A DNA stretch of 64,000 nt from Sycobia sp. Sy_11 (Eukaryota; Arthropoda; Insecta; Hymenoptera; Epichrysomallidae): assembly GCA_018907035.1 (NCBI GenBank), contig JACCIC010000035.1, forward strand, positions 310,001 through 374,000, read 5' to 3'. Positions 12,481 through 26,096 of this stretch are shown here, in pieces. Position 1 is the first letter of the stretch. The number at the start of each line of letters is the position of its first letter. The notes under the pieces are model-generated. The model had not been told where the DNA came from, searched no databases, and worked only from the letters and a program-made list of their open reading frames with translations. Both the position numbers and the translations under genes were made by a program.

Positions 12481-13938
12481 TATTGGACCCACGGGAACAA
12501 ATTTAGCTGAATTATTTTTACTTTTTCAACTGATTAGCCACGATTGACTCAATTAAATTACCGGTCTAAGCTACGGGCAACTACAGTTTCATACAGATTA
12601 CAACATTACAAGATGAAGTGGATAAGGATGCGGTTCGATACGAGTTTTACAAGAACAAAAAACAACATTTTGCGAGCGTGGAAAAGACGAATGGGTATAA
12701 TGCATTCGCTCTTAGCGTATGATTTATCCATTGATAGCGCGTTGATAGCATTGTTAATGCTCGCGATAACTTCACATGAGATAATAGAAAATTTATGTTT
12801 TTTTAAAATAATGCATTTGTACTTTCGATTTTTGGTCGAGGAATTCTAGTGGACATGTTGCGCATTATTATAAGATGAGTTCTATACTTATGATTACCAA
12901 TTATAAAACCTAATATTATGATGCTTTACGCATATATGTTTCAGATTATATGCTACATTACATAAAATATCGATTGGTTTAAAACTTGTGCTGATTGAAA
13001 ATAGAAATAAATTGATCATATATATATATGATTAATTAATTATATCGAAGGTAAATTAAAATATCTGCATATATAATTCATGTGGAGAAAGGATGATATA
13101 AAGCCTAATCATAAATCAAGAATAGTGTGTTTACAATGGCTAACTACTCTAAAGATCACAGAACAAAACTACCGGCAAAGAATGTATAACTATACACCGA
13201 GTGTTCAATGCTTCTTTCTCAAAATCCTTACCGGTTAAAATTGCACGGTAGAATAATCATACACCAATTTCGTAAAATTATACACGATTGCAAATTCACG
13301 TTATCACTTCGTCAATTTTGTAGGATGCAATGTGATCCCCGCACTCGATAAGAATTACAAAGATTGCGCAAAAAACGAGTTTCCTCCGCATATGTATCCG
13401 ATCCAAACGTGTAATTCCAAATCAAAAATGCACGAATAAGTGAAATCTACTGCCTTATTACGAAGATTGCTCGAGATAATATACTACGTATAACTATTTT
13501 TACGGTTACATTATTATCTGTGAACTGAGAAAATCGTTAACATTTTAAAGATATACATCGTGTTTAATTCGAGGTGACGAAAGCAGCACAGTACAGTGCA
13601 ATGTACGGTAGTCTTACCTGTATAAATAGAGCACTAATGTTTACAATTCATTCCTGTCATTATTAACATATGCACGTATATGTATGTGCGTTGGTGGGTG
13701 CCAAATTCATAGATTGATGAATTGATGAAAGTACTAAGAAAAAGGTTTCGAAATTTTTCTTTTAATTTAAATCACAATCCTTAATTGTCCGCATACATAG
13801 ACAGTCCCTGACTAATCGATTTTTTACAAGGAATCGGCGGATGCAGCTCGAGTACGAAATTAACGATATACGTATATATATACATACCTGAATCTCTCGC
13901 GGGATTCGTCTCTCTGTCTCTCTTCCTGCACCTGCCCT

Positions 13939-13940
<2 letters not shown>

Positions 13941-14024
<84 letters not shown>
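13941..14024. repeat. (CT)n followed by (AT)n
   Basis: A perfect CT array to about 13981, a short CATATATAC spacer, then an AT array to about 14024. Confidence 0.85.
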
Positions 14025-14028
<4 letters not shown>

Positions 14029-15600
14029 ATGTATAAACGAGCTCGCTCGTTTGGAAAACTGCCCGCGAAACGCGGAAAGCCCGAGGGATTATTCCCGATG
14101 CGGCACCGCACGCCACGCCGCCCAACTCCGCGATCGCGGTGGATGCCGCGCGGCCGTTCCGTTTTATTTAGTATAGTGAAACGGCGAGGGAGACGGATAT
14201 AGACGGAGAGAGGGAGAGAAACGAGGAGGAAAAATAACGGATAGATTGATTTACGGGCCTAAGGGCCGAGGCGCACTTATTTGGCCTTTACTCGGATCAA
14301 GATTAATAGCTTATCCGTTTGACAAGCGCGGCTCGGTTTCCCGGCACATATGCTTGACATTGTTTTCTTCCAATCTCCCAAAAGAAAAAGCTCGCACGAA
14401 TAATCCAATAATTATACACGCGCGCGTACATGCGTGACATACACAACTTGCGAAACGCCATTCCCTTACCGCATAGACACGGGATTTAATTCTAATAATA
14501 TAATCGAGAGTATTTTCGCGGGACTAAAAATAAATTATCTTTAAAATGTGTGCACGGACGTATAAGTTATTGCGGCGCAAGCTTAGCTAAATTTTAAATT
14601 ATTTTTCGATCTGTATATAAATCACTTTATTATCACCGTGCAATTCTATCCTTATTATGGAATCAGAGTATTTGGCCCAAATTACAACGTTCTACTTCTG
14701 TTCTGGTTCTTTCTCCCTCCCCCCTCCCCTCCGCGCTTACTAATGCTGCGTTCGTGAAAAAAAAAAGTTCAAGAATTATACCGAATCCTGATCGCTGAAA
14801 TTTTCCCAAAGATCCGCGCAATTATAGCGTCCAGGCGAGGTATAAAAATTATTTAACGCATTCATTAAGGTATATATATAGAGAGAGTAATTTTAGAACC
14901 CGATCCCTAGGCGCTCTCCTCTGGCGACAGCTACCAATTACACCTCAAGCTAATCACATCCTTCATACATACACACGCGTGCGTGCGCGCAAACACACAC
15001 ACACACACATATATATATAGTTTCGTCGATTTCGTTATAGTGAAACGAGTCCTGCACTGCACGCCTACGAATAACTAGATTGGATCAAAGATCGGAGAGC
15101 TTCTCGATTCGAAAAATCTGGAGAAATACGTGTGTGACAATGTGCACCCTCGTTCTATTCTTCGATAATCTATTTTTTGCATTCGTCGCATTTCGCTATA
15201 TTAGTAAATCCGAACGTTCCAATTCAAATCGAAGAAATGCTTTATCCGTTATCTTTAATTAATCGTTCTTATTCCTGACCAATTTAATCAGGGATAAAAT
15301 ATTTTTAAAAATATCTTCGTGTTTGCTCGAAACCACTTTTACTATGGAAACTAGTTTGCAAAATCAGTTTTTTTTAATAATGTGGGCGATATCGTTAAAT
15401 ATAACTAAATCTTTCTATAATGAAGAGACTTGATTATAATGTGAAATTAATAAAAAATTTATCACATAAACTAAATTTTAATGCAATCCTAGAATACGAA
15501 CTACGTTAAGACGAAAAACTTAATGTTTTAGTGTTGTATATTTGATCGTATTTAAAAAAATTTTATTGCATATTACTTTTTGTATATCGCTAACTAAATT

Positions 15601-15603
<3 letters not shown>

Positions 15604-15648
<45 letters not shown>
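15604..15648. repeat. (TA)n microsatellite
   Basis: A perfect TA array in AT-rich intron. Confidence 0.9.
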
Positions 15649-15650
<2 letters not shown>

Positions 15651-15883
15651 TGGTCCGCATAATAAGTTTACGAAGCAGTTTGAATATATAGAAAATGTAT
15701 CGATTGAAACAAAAAATCACTCGCAACTAAATGAAAGTACGAGTATATCGCGATAGCAAATTATCATAATGGATTTAGGATTCGATCAAATTTCCATCTA
15801 ATTCTAAATAAATTCTAGAAAAATTCATATCAATTATTAAAATTTGCATACTTTGTGATATGAAACGACATTTTCAATGTGGC

Positions 15884-15976
15884 TTGTAAACTTATTTTGA
15901 TAACAGACAGTTTGACAACTATTTTGTAAGTTTGAATAGTTTGACAGCTACTTTGTAAACTTATTTTGATAACAGA
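15884..15976. repeat. Direct repeat, 24-bp identical units 69 bp apart
   Basis: The segments 15884-15907 and 15953-15976 are identical (both begin TTGTAAACTT and end GATAACAGA). Partial copies of the intervening AGTTTGACA(A/G)CTA(T/C)TTTGTAA unit lie between them, so this is a small degenerate tandem array. Confidence 0.75.
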
Positions 15977-17613
15977 GTCATTCAAACATATTTGATAATA
16001 GAATAAATTCTACTGCGGTGACTTTGTTAGAATCTGTATTCTTTCTGAAAATAATTTAAACACGGAAACTACAGATCCAGTCGGTATTTTTCATTATCTT
16101 CATACTATAATCTAATTCGTTTAGCCTACTGATTTCTAGCTATTGAAAAATAAGAAATCATCATTTATATTTTAACAAATCAATTTAGAACAAAACAAAT
16201 CTTTGAACGATCAGTTTCATTCCGTTCTGATAATAAACAATGATATATAGTAACTAACTCGATATTATAATAATTTATATGATTTAACGAGTGATATGAT
16301 TAACAATAAGACTGCGGTTAAGAATAAAAAATCGCACGAATCCATATAATGATCGTAATTTGCAGGAACATTTATACGTCGGCAGTTATATACTTTTTCG
16401 GACGTTAAATTTCCAAGCCACTCGGCACTTTATGCGCCTATAACCTGCTTATATTTGATTATATCCCGTATGAAATACGAGCTCAAATAGGTTTTACCGA
16501 GGTTTACACATTGCTACTCACGCACACGCGCGCGCAGAGCTGTACGGCGACTAAATTTCCGTACGCGACTGACCGCGTAAAATAGTAAAAATATCTCGTA
16601 ATTAAAAATAAAGAAAAAGTAAATAAAAATAAAAAGTGGAAAAGGTGAGAAAAAATCGAAGATATATCTATGTTTCGCTCGCGGGTCGGAAGCGCATCTA
16701 TTATTGCGCCGTTTTTATTGGGAGTTGGAAAATCCAATTATCGTATGCCCTCTATTTATATGCGCGCGCGCGCGCGCGTGTACGCGTATTTACACGTTTT
16801 AGGAGGTATCTATTCGTTATTTCCCATCGTTAACCCATCGCGCTGCTCGATAAAAATTCGAAATCTCGCAACTTTTCTCCGCAGTCGCTCGTTCAATTAA
16901 TATATACTTGTGCGAGCTCTCGTTTTTGCCGAGTAGCGCATTATAACGCCTAAAAGCCCCCGGACTGGAGGCAGAGCCTACTACCCCGCGCGCGGCCGGA
17001 GCGCTCTGTCAAGTCGACCGAGCAATTTCCGATAATTTCCGACAGCTGCTGCGCCATAAACAAATCTTTAGCTCGGCTCGAAAAGGTTTACTGCGCTTTT
17101 GCCTCTATATTTATTGGCACCGAGCTTTAATTAATGAGCGGCGGCGATGGCGGCGCTGGTGGCGGCGCTGGTGGCGGATGAAAACATTCGAACTTAATTA
17201 TCTCGTGCGCTCCGACTTGGGTTTTTCCGCGCGCAAAATTCCTCCACAATAAGCCAAATAGACGTCAGGCGCTAAAACTTTAAAAGTTTTAACTGTCAAT
17301 AAAGTACGGGACGTTACGTAAATGTACGGAGGGGGAGGGCCGGGAGGAGGGGGCGCATTAAGGGGCGCGAGAAAAGACGGTTAAATTGGTAGTTTCACCT
17401 AATGCGCCTGTATAACGCTCGGGCAAAAAGTGGCCTTTGCGCGCGCACCGGCTCGCGTACCCGCACTCGTACTACTCGCGCGTATATGTCTTATACAGAA
17501 ACCCGCGGCAGCCGCAGCCGCAATCGCGCGCGCCAGCACGGCTCGCCCGTATGCGCGTATTCGGCCGCTGTTTCGCGCACAGCTGCTGCCCCCGGCCGAT
17601 TGGCTTATGCGAC

Positions 17614-17616
<3 letters not shown>

Positions 17617-17652
<36 letters not shown>

Positions 17653-17690
17653 AGTCGCAGCGCGCATTAAAATACTTGCACGCGCGGTCG

Positions 17691-17752
<62 letters not shown>
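17617..17752. repeat. Two (TA)n arrays around a GC-rich spacer
   Basis: TA arrays at about 17617-17645 and 17693-17752 are separated by about 50 bp of GC-richer sequence. Transcripts could form AU hairpins from either array. Confidence 0.85.
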
Positions 17753-17758
<6 letters not shown>

Positions 17759-19231
17759 ACGTGCGCGGGAAGACTATACTTGACTCGTGCGCGAGGACTT
17801 TTTCTGCGCTATCCGCTGCTCCTATACATACAGACTCTCCCGATGGACATTCGTAATCGAGTTCGTGTAATCAGGTAGTAACCTTCTGCTAAATCGGCGC
17901 GCTCGTGTGCGCGCTCCGATGGCCACCGGCCGGCTTTTTCTACAGCTTTCGGCTGCTTTTTTTCCGCCCCAATCTTTACTATTCGTCTCGAATCTTGCTC
18001 GCCCGCTCACCCGCTCGCCGCACTAACAATAATAAAATCCTACTTCGAACTCGTTCGCAATAAGCTATGCCAACGAAACGCTTTTGCGGGGCGGTCTATA
18101 TAACGCAACGTTTTTTTTTTTTTTTTTTTTACATTTTTATCCAATATCTGCGTTAATTAAGCAATTCTCGACTACCTATTAAGGACTTACATTTGTTTTA
18201 ACCCCCCGCCCCGCATATATGTATTTTCTATCGATTGTATATTCGGCTAGACCTACTTTTCAATACGAGATTTTTTATTTATTATTATTTTACATCGACG
18301 TCTCCGAAGAGTACTATTGGCGTGAAATTTCACGAAATGAATGAGCTTTACAACGAAAAGTATGACAAATCTCCGGATGAATCTCCGCGCATTTCCGGGA
18401 GCCAAATGGAAAACTAATACACGTCGATCGATCGAAATACGAATCTTTTAAGCCCTGCCAGCAACTTGTGTCAGACGGTATTAAAACTTTCTAACAAAGT
18501 TGTACGCGCATTTATCGCGATGCGAAGGCGCTAGTTGTCGATACTTTATAAGCCTCGTCAATTAAATGCAGTAATGGTAAGTTCTATTGTATTAGTTGGA
18601 TTAAAAGCTCTCTCGAATAGTCGAAACAACGCATCTTTATTGAATATCGATATGCCGACGGAGAATCAATTTCCATGCCATCGCTCGTGCTTCACACGTA
18701 TTGCACATTTTTACAAATTCGTATACATTTCACATCTCTGTCCCCGACAGAAACTAGTACCTCTCAAGCAGCTCCAGTGAAAGACTACGCTACAACGTTT
18801 CATATTTTTCCGCAGACGATTAGTATAATATACAATTTTATAGCAAAAACTACCGTATTCGTTGAATTTACGCAAAAGTATAGCACAATACGTAAATATG
18901 CGTCGAAAACTATAGACATTGTGCTGTACTATTACTAGACTTTATATACCATCTACTATACTTTTAGTGGGAGTCTTATCAAAAATTGATACTTTTTACC
19001 AGTGGACATTAAATTATTCTTCTACCTATCGTCACAAACCTTAGTTGTTACACTATTCACCCTTATTCCCGAATAATGGTACTTATGGTCGCGAAATCTG
19101 CTGTTCTTCTTTAAAAGTCTCGGTATAATGTATGTATTACTTTTCAAAATGGCGCTGAAAAATTATACGCGTACGATTAATGAAATAACTCTTCTAACGA
19201 AATCAGAAAATAACTAAACTATTTTTATCAA

Positions 19232-19284
<53 letters not shown>
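19232..19284. repeat. (TA)n microsatellite
   Basis: A perfect TA array of about 26 units. Confidence 0.9.
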
Positions 19285-19287
<3 letters not shown>

Positions 19288-21180
19288 CACTTTACAGCGA
19301 TGCACCTAAGCTGTGCAGTCGGCGTAAAAAAGTGGGAATATTCCGAAGGACGGGATAAAGTCATTCTGCCGCACGAGAATCAGTGCTTGTCCACACATTG
19401 CGAATTCGGCAAAAAAAAAATATACCGGGAAACACTTAAACGAGAGGTGCTCTCGTGCAACCGCTCGTATTCTCCTCGTATTCCCGCCGTATTCTCTAGA
19501 TATTGTTACTAACTATACTATCAATTGTCTTTAACAACGGCTAATTAGCTTGTGTGATAAGAAGATCACTGCTTATGGTGATTGTAAAAAAAAAAAATAG
19601 ATGGATTCGTGGATTTCAGGAAAAAAATAATTGGTAATTTGTACCAATGTTCTAGTGGTTAAATAAAATAAGGCAGTTCCAATGAAATGATTTGATTACA
19701 TTAAGAAGTAACACTTAATAAATCCTACTACTCAAGATGGCAAAGAATTTTCTACTGTGATAAACTGTTTAATGTAACGATACTGGTATCTAGATATTCG
19801 TATAAATCTAGATAGTTATACTTTTCAAAATTTTATCAATAGCAATATCAATAATCTTGCCTAACTAATAAAGCTCATGAAGTAGCGATTTTGTCGTTCA
19901 AAGTGTACCATTAATAATCATAGGTAACGCCTCGACTTTCGTATCGCTTACAAGGAGACTATAGCAATCTTTTAGGCATAAGTATGAGCATACACTTCAG
20001 TTACGCTACCGACTTTCGAGTTCTTCTCAGATTAGTATCGGGAGACGTCAGTTTTTTCTTTCTAACGAATCTGATACTGTTACTGCTTTCAATGTTTTTC
20101 TCTTGTCGGAAAAAATCGCAACAAGGAACAAAAAAATTCTTAAAATAATAAAAAAACAAACTAAAAAATTACTTGGTTTATTAGAATCTTTAATAATATC
20201 GTTCGCATTAATTGCCATTTACTTTGGGAAAGTTGTCCAATGCATATTCATTAATATTAGCATTTTTTTTTTTTATTATGTATTATATTATAAATTTAAT
20301 GCTTTTCATTGATTATTGTAATTATTTTTAATAAAGAGATTAAATCTATAATTATCAGCATATAAACATTACGAACTATCAAAATAACAACAAAATCTCT
20401 ATTTTCCTAATCAACTTGAGTTCGTATAAAGGTTTCCAATTTTATTCAGAACCGTAACAAATTAATTTATTATAAAAAATTCAAGCCCAACCTATCCTCT
20501 TTTCCGTGCGGTATTTACTTACTGCCCGCAAGATAAGTTAAAATCACGTTAAGTCTGAGCAAAAATAAGTATTAAACGATTTATACCAGACAATAAAAAT
20601 GTATATTATCGCAAGACAAAAACAGAACAATTTTTATAACAATAAACCGTTAAAAACGATGTAGAACTAACTTATTATAATTAATTTAAATCAAATTCGT
20701 TTGACTAATCTATTTATTTCCATAACAGATTTATTTAAATTCAATTGTAATAGTATAAATACAATTGATTATAAACAAAAAAATACTATATATAAATTGA
20801 TTTTTTTAATGAGTCAATCGTGCAATTTAAAATATATGAGTTCAATCTTCTACGTCGAGCCTACTCCCACTGACATCGAGAGCAGGCGCGGTGCGGCAAG
20901 GCGCTTTTTATGGCTTTATATGTCACTAAATCTAATGCGAAAAGGCAATCAGTAATTAATTTTCAACTCTAAACTTACATCGTGTATCGAATAGTATGGG
21001 AGACATGTTAGCAAAGTACTTAAGACAAATAAAATGATCTGTACACACCACTTAGTGAACAGATGTTTTCTAGATTATTCTTTTAATCAGTTTTAGATAA
21101 ATAATTTTGTTGACTTTTTATAGATTTTTTTTATATTATTGTTTTTATTTGATTTTTTTCTTTCTTACAGATGTTTTAAA

Positions 21181-21524
21181 TTAATAAATATTATTACCGG
21201 TCTTACAGTCTTTATAATATAATATATTATACTAAAATAATAACAGTCAATGTAGTCCTTGAAGATGAACCGTATGCAAATTCAAATTTAAGGTGATGGA
21301 GTCAGTCAGGTTGTCCTTTGCCGACATAAAATATAGCTTATTTTTATTTCTTTTATTATTTTTATTATTTTTAATTTTTAACTTTTAATCTAATTTATTT
21401 TTAGTAATAAGTTCTATTTCAGATTCTTCGGGGGTGATAATAAAGAAGGACAGTCTGACTGCCATTATTTTAGTATAATATATTACAGTATAAAGACTGT
21501 AAAACCGATAAAAATATTTATTAA
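21181..21524. mobile_element. MITE, copy 1 (most complete)
   Basis: Terminal inverted repeats lie at 21181-21248 and 21457-21524: about 68 bp with only about 7 mismatches by eye. The arms contain CGGT(C/T)TTACAGTCTTTATA. The outer four bases on both sides are TTAA, compatible with a TTAA target-site duplication. The internal region, about 210 bp, has no coding potential. Related copies are at about 25826, 56275 and 60862. It lies in the first intron of the BTB gene. Confidence 0.75.
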
Positions 21525-23138
21525 TTTTATTCAAAATAGTCGACATAAGTACCATTTTTAATTTTTGATTATGGACGTTTCACTTATTTATTTCTGTATA
21601 CATTTTTTTTATATCTTTTTCCTACATCATTATTATATTTATGGTTTCTTTGTAAAATTACTTGTATAGGTGAAGCAATCAAAAAGATAGTATTAAAATA
21701 AATGACAACAGAACATTTAATGAAAACTTTAAATCAGTTAGTAATCCAACCTATCACATAAATCGATATCTGACAATGATGCTATGCCCAACTCACATAT
21801 TCTGAACGGAGACGTTTAAAACTCAACAATTTTTCATGAATAAGATTCGAACTGACATTGTGAATAGAATATGTCTCCTTTGAAAATTTGAAATCAACAT
21901 TATGATACTTGGAATTCACAGTATATCGAAATCACCTCCATGAAAACTCTGAATTTGAATAATCTCCGTGAAAATCTGGAGTTGGCGTCGTATTATTTCA
22001 CCATGTAAATTGATATAAACTTACTGTATTCAAGCATTGATTGATCTACTTAGAAATTGATTGGTCAATAGCAATTTACCTAAGAGGAACAACCTGCAAG
22101 GCGTTTTGAAATGCAAAACGGTTGATAATTAAAAAAAAAGTACATACTATCGATTATAAAGTATAAAATTACCAATACAAAAATTAAATCATTTCTGATG
22201 AATGATGTAGAATGGGTAAGAGATCTTGTGTGCCCGTGCGCACACATATGTACACCAAGTGTACAATTAAAAATAAATTTATAAATATATATTTTAACGG
22301 CTTTTTTATATTCTTGGGATGGAAAGTGTAAAGATATATTACTTAAAGTAAATTATATCATTTTGAATTTGAACTATATTTAAAATATACGGTTAGTGTG
22401 AATCATATCTAAAATGTAGAGACGAAATTGGAAATTATAACGATTTTTATCAGAAAATCAGTCTTCGAATGAATCAATATTATATTTCAATGATTTCTAT
22501 TAGATGAATAGGAGGAGCACGCTAATAATTCCAGAAAATTAGAGGCTTCATTGTTCCGTTTATAAATTTGATTACTTTTAAACATCGCTCGCATTAGCTT
22601 CGATTATATGACGCGATTGCTCAGAAAATTGAGTAAAGGAGAGATATCGTTTGCATAATAGATAGTTCGTGCAACAGACGGAAGATGTTATGAGTTTCTA
22701 GCTTTAAGCAAGCCTATCTCGAACAAGCGTGAACACGACATTCGACGTATTTTTTCTACATTAGCAGAATTTGTTCCAAGGAACTAGCGATTTCCAATGA
22801 AAAGAAATTTTTTCTTGTCAAAGTTTGCTTATATAAATATAAGGATTGAGAAGAATGTAAATACACTGCCAATTCTGATTTGCCCGAAACCGATTTACTC
22901 TAAAAACTCGAAATCATCCAACATTTCTGCATTTACATTGATTAAAAATGAACCTTACATATACATACGTATTTATTTAAAAATAATCGCAGATTGCGAT
23001 GCACTATAAAGCTGCTCGAATAATGTAAAATACGAACAATGGTAGTAATAAGAATCGAGGCGATCGGTTGAGCTCGAGGGATCACGCGGCGACTCTCTGA
23101 CGAAAGTGACGGCTCTGTAGTAGCCGGGCGGAACTTAC

Positions 23139-23300
23139 CTCGAGGTAGGGACTAGCGGCGGAGAGAACCAGTCGGTGGGCGAGGAACTTGTGACCGCCGG
23201 GGCAGCAGAGGGCGACGTCGGCGAATCTCTGCGACAGCATCGCGTCCCGCAGGAAGGCGCCGACGTCGGGCGCCCGCCCCGACACCCTTATCACTTCCAT
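23139..23300 (-). CDS. BTB/POZ-domain protein, coding exon 1 (N-terminal half of BTB domain)
   Basis: The first coding exon encodes 54 residues starting MEVIRVSGRAPDVG. The diagnostic first half of a BTB/POZ domain follows: FADVALCCPGGHKFLAHRLV and LSAASPYLE, equivalent to the family pattern D-V-x-L-x-C-x-G-x-x-x-x-A-H-x-x-V-L-S-A-x-S-P-Y. It ends exactly at a codon boundary with a GTAAGT donor (minus strand, 23138). Joining it in phase 0 to 1577 reconstitutes a continuous BTB domain. The chosen ATG lies immediately before the domain. The open frame extends upstream through a CAG-encoded serine run, which I read as 5' UTR. The N terminus lacks the usual LRWNN(Y/H) lead of TTK-type BTB proteins, so the protein is unusually short there or a further upstream exon exists. 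Confidence 0.78.
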
Positions 23301-23351
23301 CCTCGGTTTATCGGGGTGCGTGGAAGCCCGCCAGCGCCGGTGACATCTCTC

Positions 23352-23398
<47 letters not shown>

Positions 23399-23705
23399 GA
23401 CGCGCGCACGGGGACTCGCGGAGCAGCTCGCGGGACGCTCGCGGCTCGAGGACGACAGGCCCGCGCGGGAGGCGAAGCACGTGCGATCGAGCGAGCCGGC
23501 GGCCAGGGCCGTCCGATGCGGCTGTCGGAGGTCGGAGGCTGCTGTGCCGAGCTCGTCGGCGAGCCGACTGCCGCCGGAGCGCTCGAGCGGCTGCGAGCGG
23601 ACCGCGCGGCCGGCCCGCGCGCGTGCAGCGCTCGCCTCGGCCCCGCGCGCGCTCTCCCCTGCGCGCGCTCCGATGCGTCCCGCGGTGCCGCGGGCTGCTT
23701 ATCGA

Positions 23706-23743
<38 letters not shown>

Positions 23744-24290
23744 ATTCGTCCTCCGAGAGGAGGCATTTTTCGCGCTGGCTTCTCCGATTAGCCATATATC
23801 TTCGATATAAGTTGCGAGAAACTTTATCTTTCAAACTTTCTAGAAAAGCTCGAATCTTTCCGAGATCTGTCGCAGCTATGAGCAAAACTTGTTCCTTCGC
23901 GGCGGATTTCAAAAATATTTTTTTGAAAAGCTTCGGTATCGTTTAAAATATATTTTAATCATACTAGGCAATTTTTATAAATAAACTATGTAACTAACCA
24001 AAAAAAGAAATTAATTTTATCAAAAAAGCGATTTGTTTCAAATTTCTTTTTTTACTATATATTATTTATTTTTGAGTAATTATATACGTAAATTTGTTCG
24101 TGATTAACAAAGTATTCGTCAATTTCACAAATGAAAATGGAGGAATAAAAGTTATTCAATACGTGACATATTTCTTTTATCCTAAAATAACTATTCCAAT
24201 ACTTTTTTTGTTATTGAACAAATTATTCTATAATGAATACAGTCACTATATTATTATATTATTTTAGTAAATTGATAATATAAAACATAA
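23301..24290. other. 5' flank / probable promoter region between BTB gene and candidate small-ORF gene
   Basis: From 23301 to about 23760 the sequence is GC-rich, with a (TC)n run (about 23364-23394) and an 11-unit CTG run (about 23710-23742; CAG on the BTB sense strand). It is probably BTB 5' UTR and proximal promoter. From about 23950 to 24290 it is AT-rich. An acceptor-like TTTTAG occurs near 24262-24267, just upstream of the ATG at 24291. The two candidate transcripts point away from each other, so a shared promoter region is possible. No TATA box stands out. Confidence 0.4.
23710..23742. repeat. CTG/CAG trinucleotide repeat in BTB 5' region
   Basis: Eleven perfect CTG units lie on the plus strand. 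On the sense strand of the BTB gene these are CAG units, about 410 bp upstream of the chosen ATG. In other frames they give polySer or polyLeu, which explains the low-complexity open frames here. Confidence 0.85.
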
Positions 24291-26096
24291 ATGGCTTCCT
24301 CGTCAGCTGAAATATCCCTTCCACCTCACGATAAATATAATAAAGGTTCGTCTTTGTACATTTAATCGGATTTAATTTACAACGGTCAATCTACTCAAAT
24401 TCAAATTTCAATCGTATTAGAAAAAGCTTTCTCTTTTCTAATATAACCCCACATATTGTGATCTTGTACACTATGCGACGATCTAGCTATGTAGCTAACA
24501 CAGAGCTTAGATGCGCAATATTTGAATTTCGAATAATTTCTCGAAATGAAAATCATGGATCATTGATCGGAAGCAAACAGTCGAGTGCGCAACCCCGGTC
24601 GATAAATTAAAATACGCGCGCGCGAAAACAATTAGATTTGCCTATCGCGGAATTCAGGGCCAAGGGAGGGGAGAGGAGAGGAGGACTCGCGCGCGTCGCG
24701 ACAGAGAGCCGCGGCCTAGTCGCTGCACTTCGGATGTCCTGTTTTAATTAAATCATAAAAATTTATGGGATTTAACCTTTTATTTATATAAATCCTGTTG
24801 TACTTGTATCGAAACGTAAAATCAAATAATTATTGCTCGAATAAAGTAAATAATCACGTGTATGCGAGCGTCTTCAAGGGCAAAATACTATATTAATAAT
24901 AATTATAAAAAATAATAATAATTACAACAAATAATAATTATTATTAATATTTTAATAAGCGAATATTATTTATCAAACGTGCGAATACGAGTGTCCACAA
25001 GGTGAAAACCTCGAATAAGCATTATAATTATAATAATTTAATGCGATTAATCTTTTTATGATTTCTTATTATTATTATCTTTCGGTCGCTCAAAACTAAA
25101 TTAGTCGAGCGGCGGCGAAAATGCCCGATCGGATAATTTTTGTATATAAAAGGGCGTATTTTCCGCCACAAAAACAGTTTTCTATCGGCCTTACGACCGA
25201 AAAAGGCTCCCTAGAGCTGTCCCGATTCCAGAGCTTGGAATACGCTGCCCGAAACTCCTACACAGTAGAGTCGTGATCCCGGTTGCGTGACGCTTTGTTA
25301 AATACCAGCAGTCTCTACTATCCCGAGCGAATCCAAGCGAGGCTTGATCCTGGTTGCGCGGCGCCACGTTCAAGCCCAGCAGTCTCGCTCCTCAACGTAA
25401 ACAAAGTCGTGATCCTGGGTGCACGGACTCTGGCGTGTTTTGGTGCTCGCCAAACCAACCTGGTGGCCAGTTAAATGACCAAGGGCCGAGGCGCGTTGAG
25501 CCGGAGCCACGAAGTAGCAAGCCCCGAGCAATGATCAGATGCCTCGCTATAGACATTCATTTAAGAATATACTTTGTTTTATTTTTGTAATGAAAAATTG
25601 AGTACGGTTATTTACCCAATTTTCTCGTAAAACTCCCTAACCTCTCAAACTGATCCTGGCGTTACCGCGATAACTATCTCGAGGGAAAGTAGGGAAAGGT
25701 TGCAACTAGCAACCCTGTATCATTAAGTTTTCTACGTTAGTAATATAAGATTCTGCATATTTATTAATTATATAAAATCATCTTTCATATTTACAAATTA
25801 TTATCATATTGTACTACAGATCAAAGAATAACTGTCGAAAACAGTCTCGAAAGAGGAGCCGAAGCAGCTCAAAACTTTGAACGTTATAGATAGGGAAGAC
25901 TATTGTTGGTGAAGCGGATATTCAGATTGTCCTTTACTAACAGCATTAAGTCATTTTGATTTGAATATTTTGGGATTTAAATTACAGAGTCTACGGGGAT
26001 GGTTATAAACAACGACAATGTGACTCTCATTATAATGATATTATATCAGTTGTTAATGAATGTAAAACCAATAAGAATATATTAGTTTAATATAAG

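Larger units (their letters stand above)
1578..23138 (-). other. Giant first intron of the BTB gene (21.5 kb)
   Basis: This interval separates the two BTB exons. It alternates AT-rich stretches with CpG-rich islands, notably about 4000-4600, 5950-6260, 7140-7800, 8100-8900, 9650-10950, 12000-12250, 14040-14170 and 16950-18030. It carries many microsatellites and one MITE copy (21181-21524), listed separately. Open frames here are low-complexity or arginine/alanine-rich readings of GC islands, lack splice context and do not resemble known proteins. I see no convincing nested gene. The islands may be cis-regulatory, which is inference. Confidence 0.6.

Noticed and set aside
12544..12849. 101-codon open frame in the BTB intron
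   Set aside because: Mixed composition but no recognisable domain, no splice context and no start context; chance frames of this size are expected in 21 kb of intron.
23301..23912. Upstream extension of the BTB open frame with a long serine run
   Set aside because: The reading is CAG/GCT repeat plus GC-rich leader; no family homology, and the natural start is the ATG just before the BTB domain.
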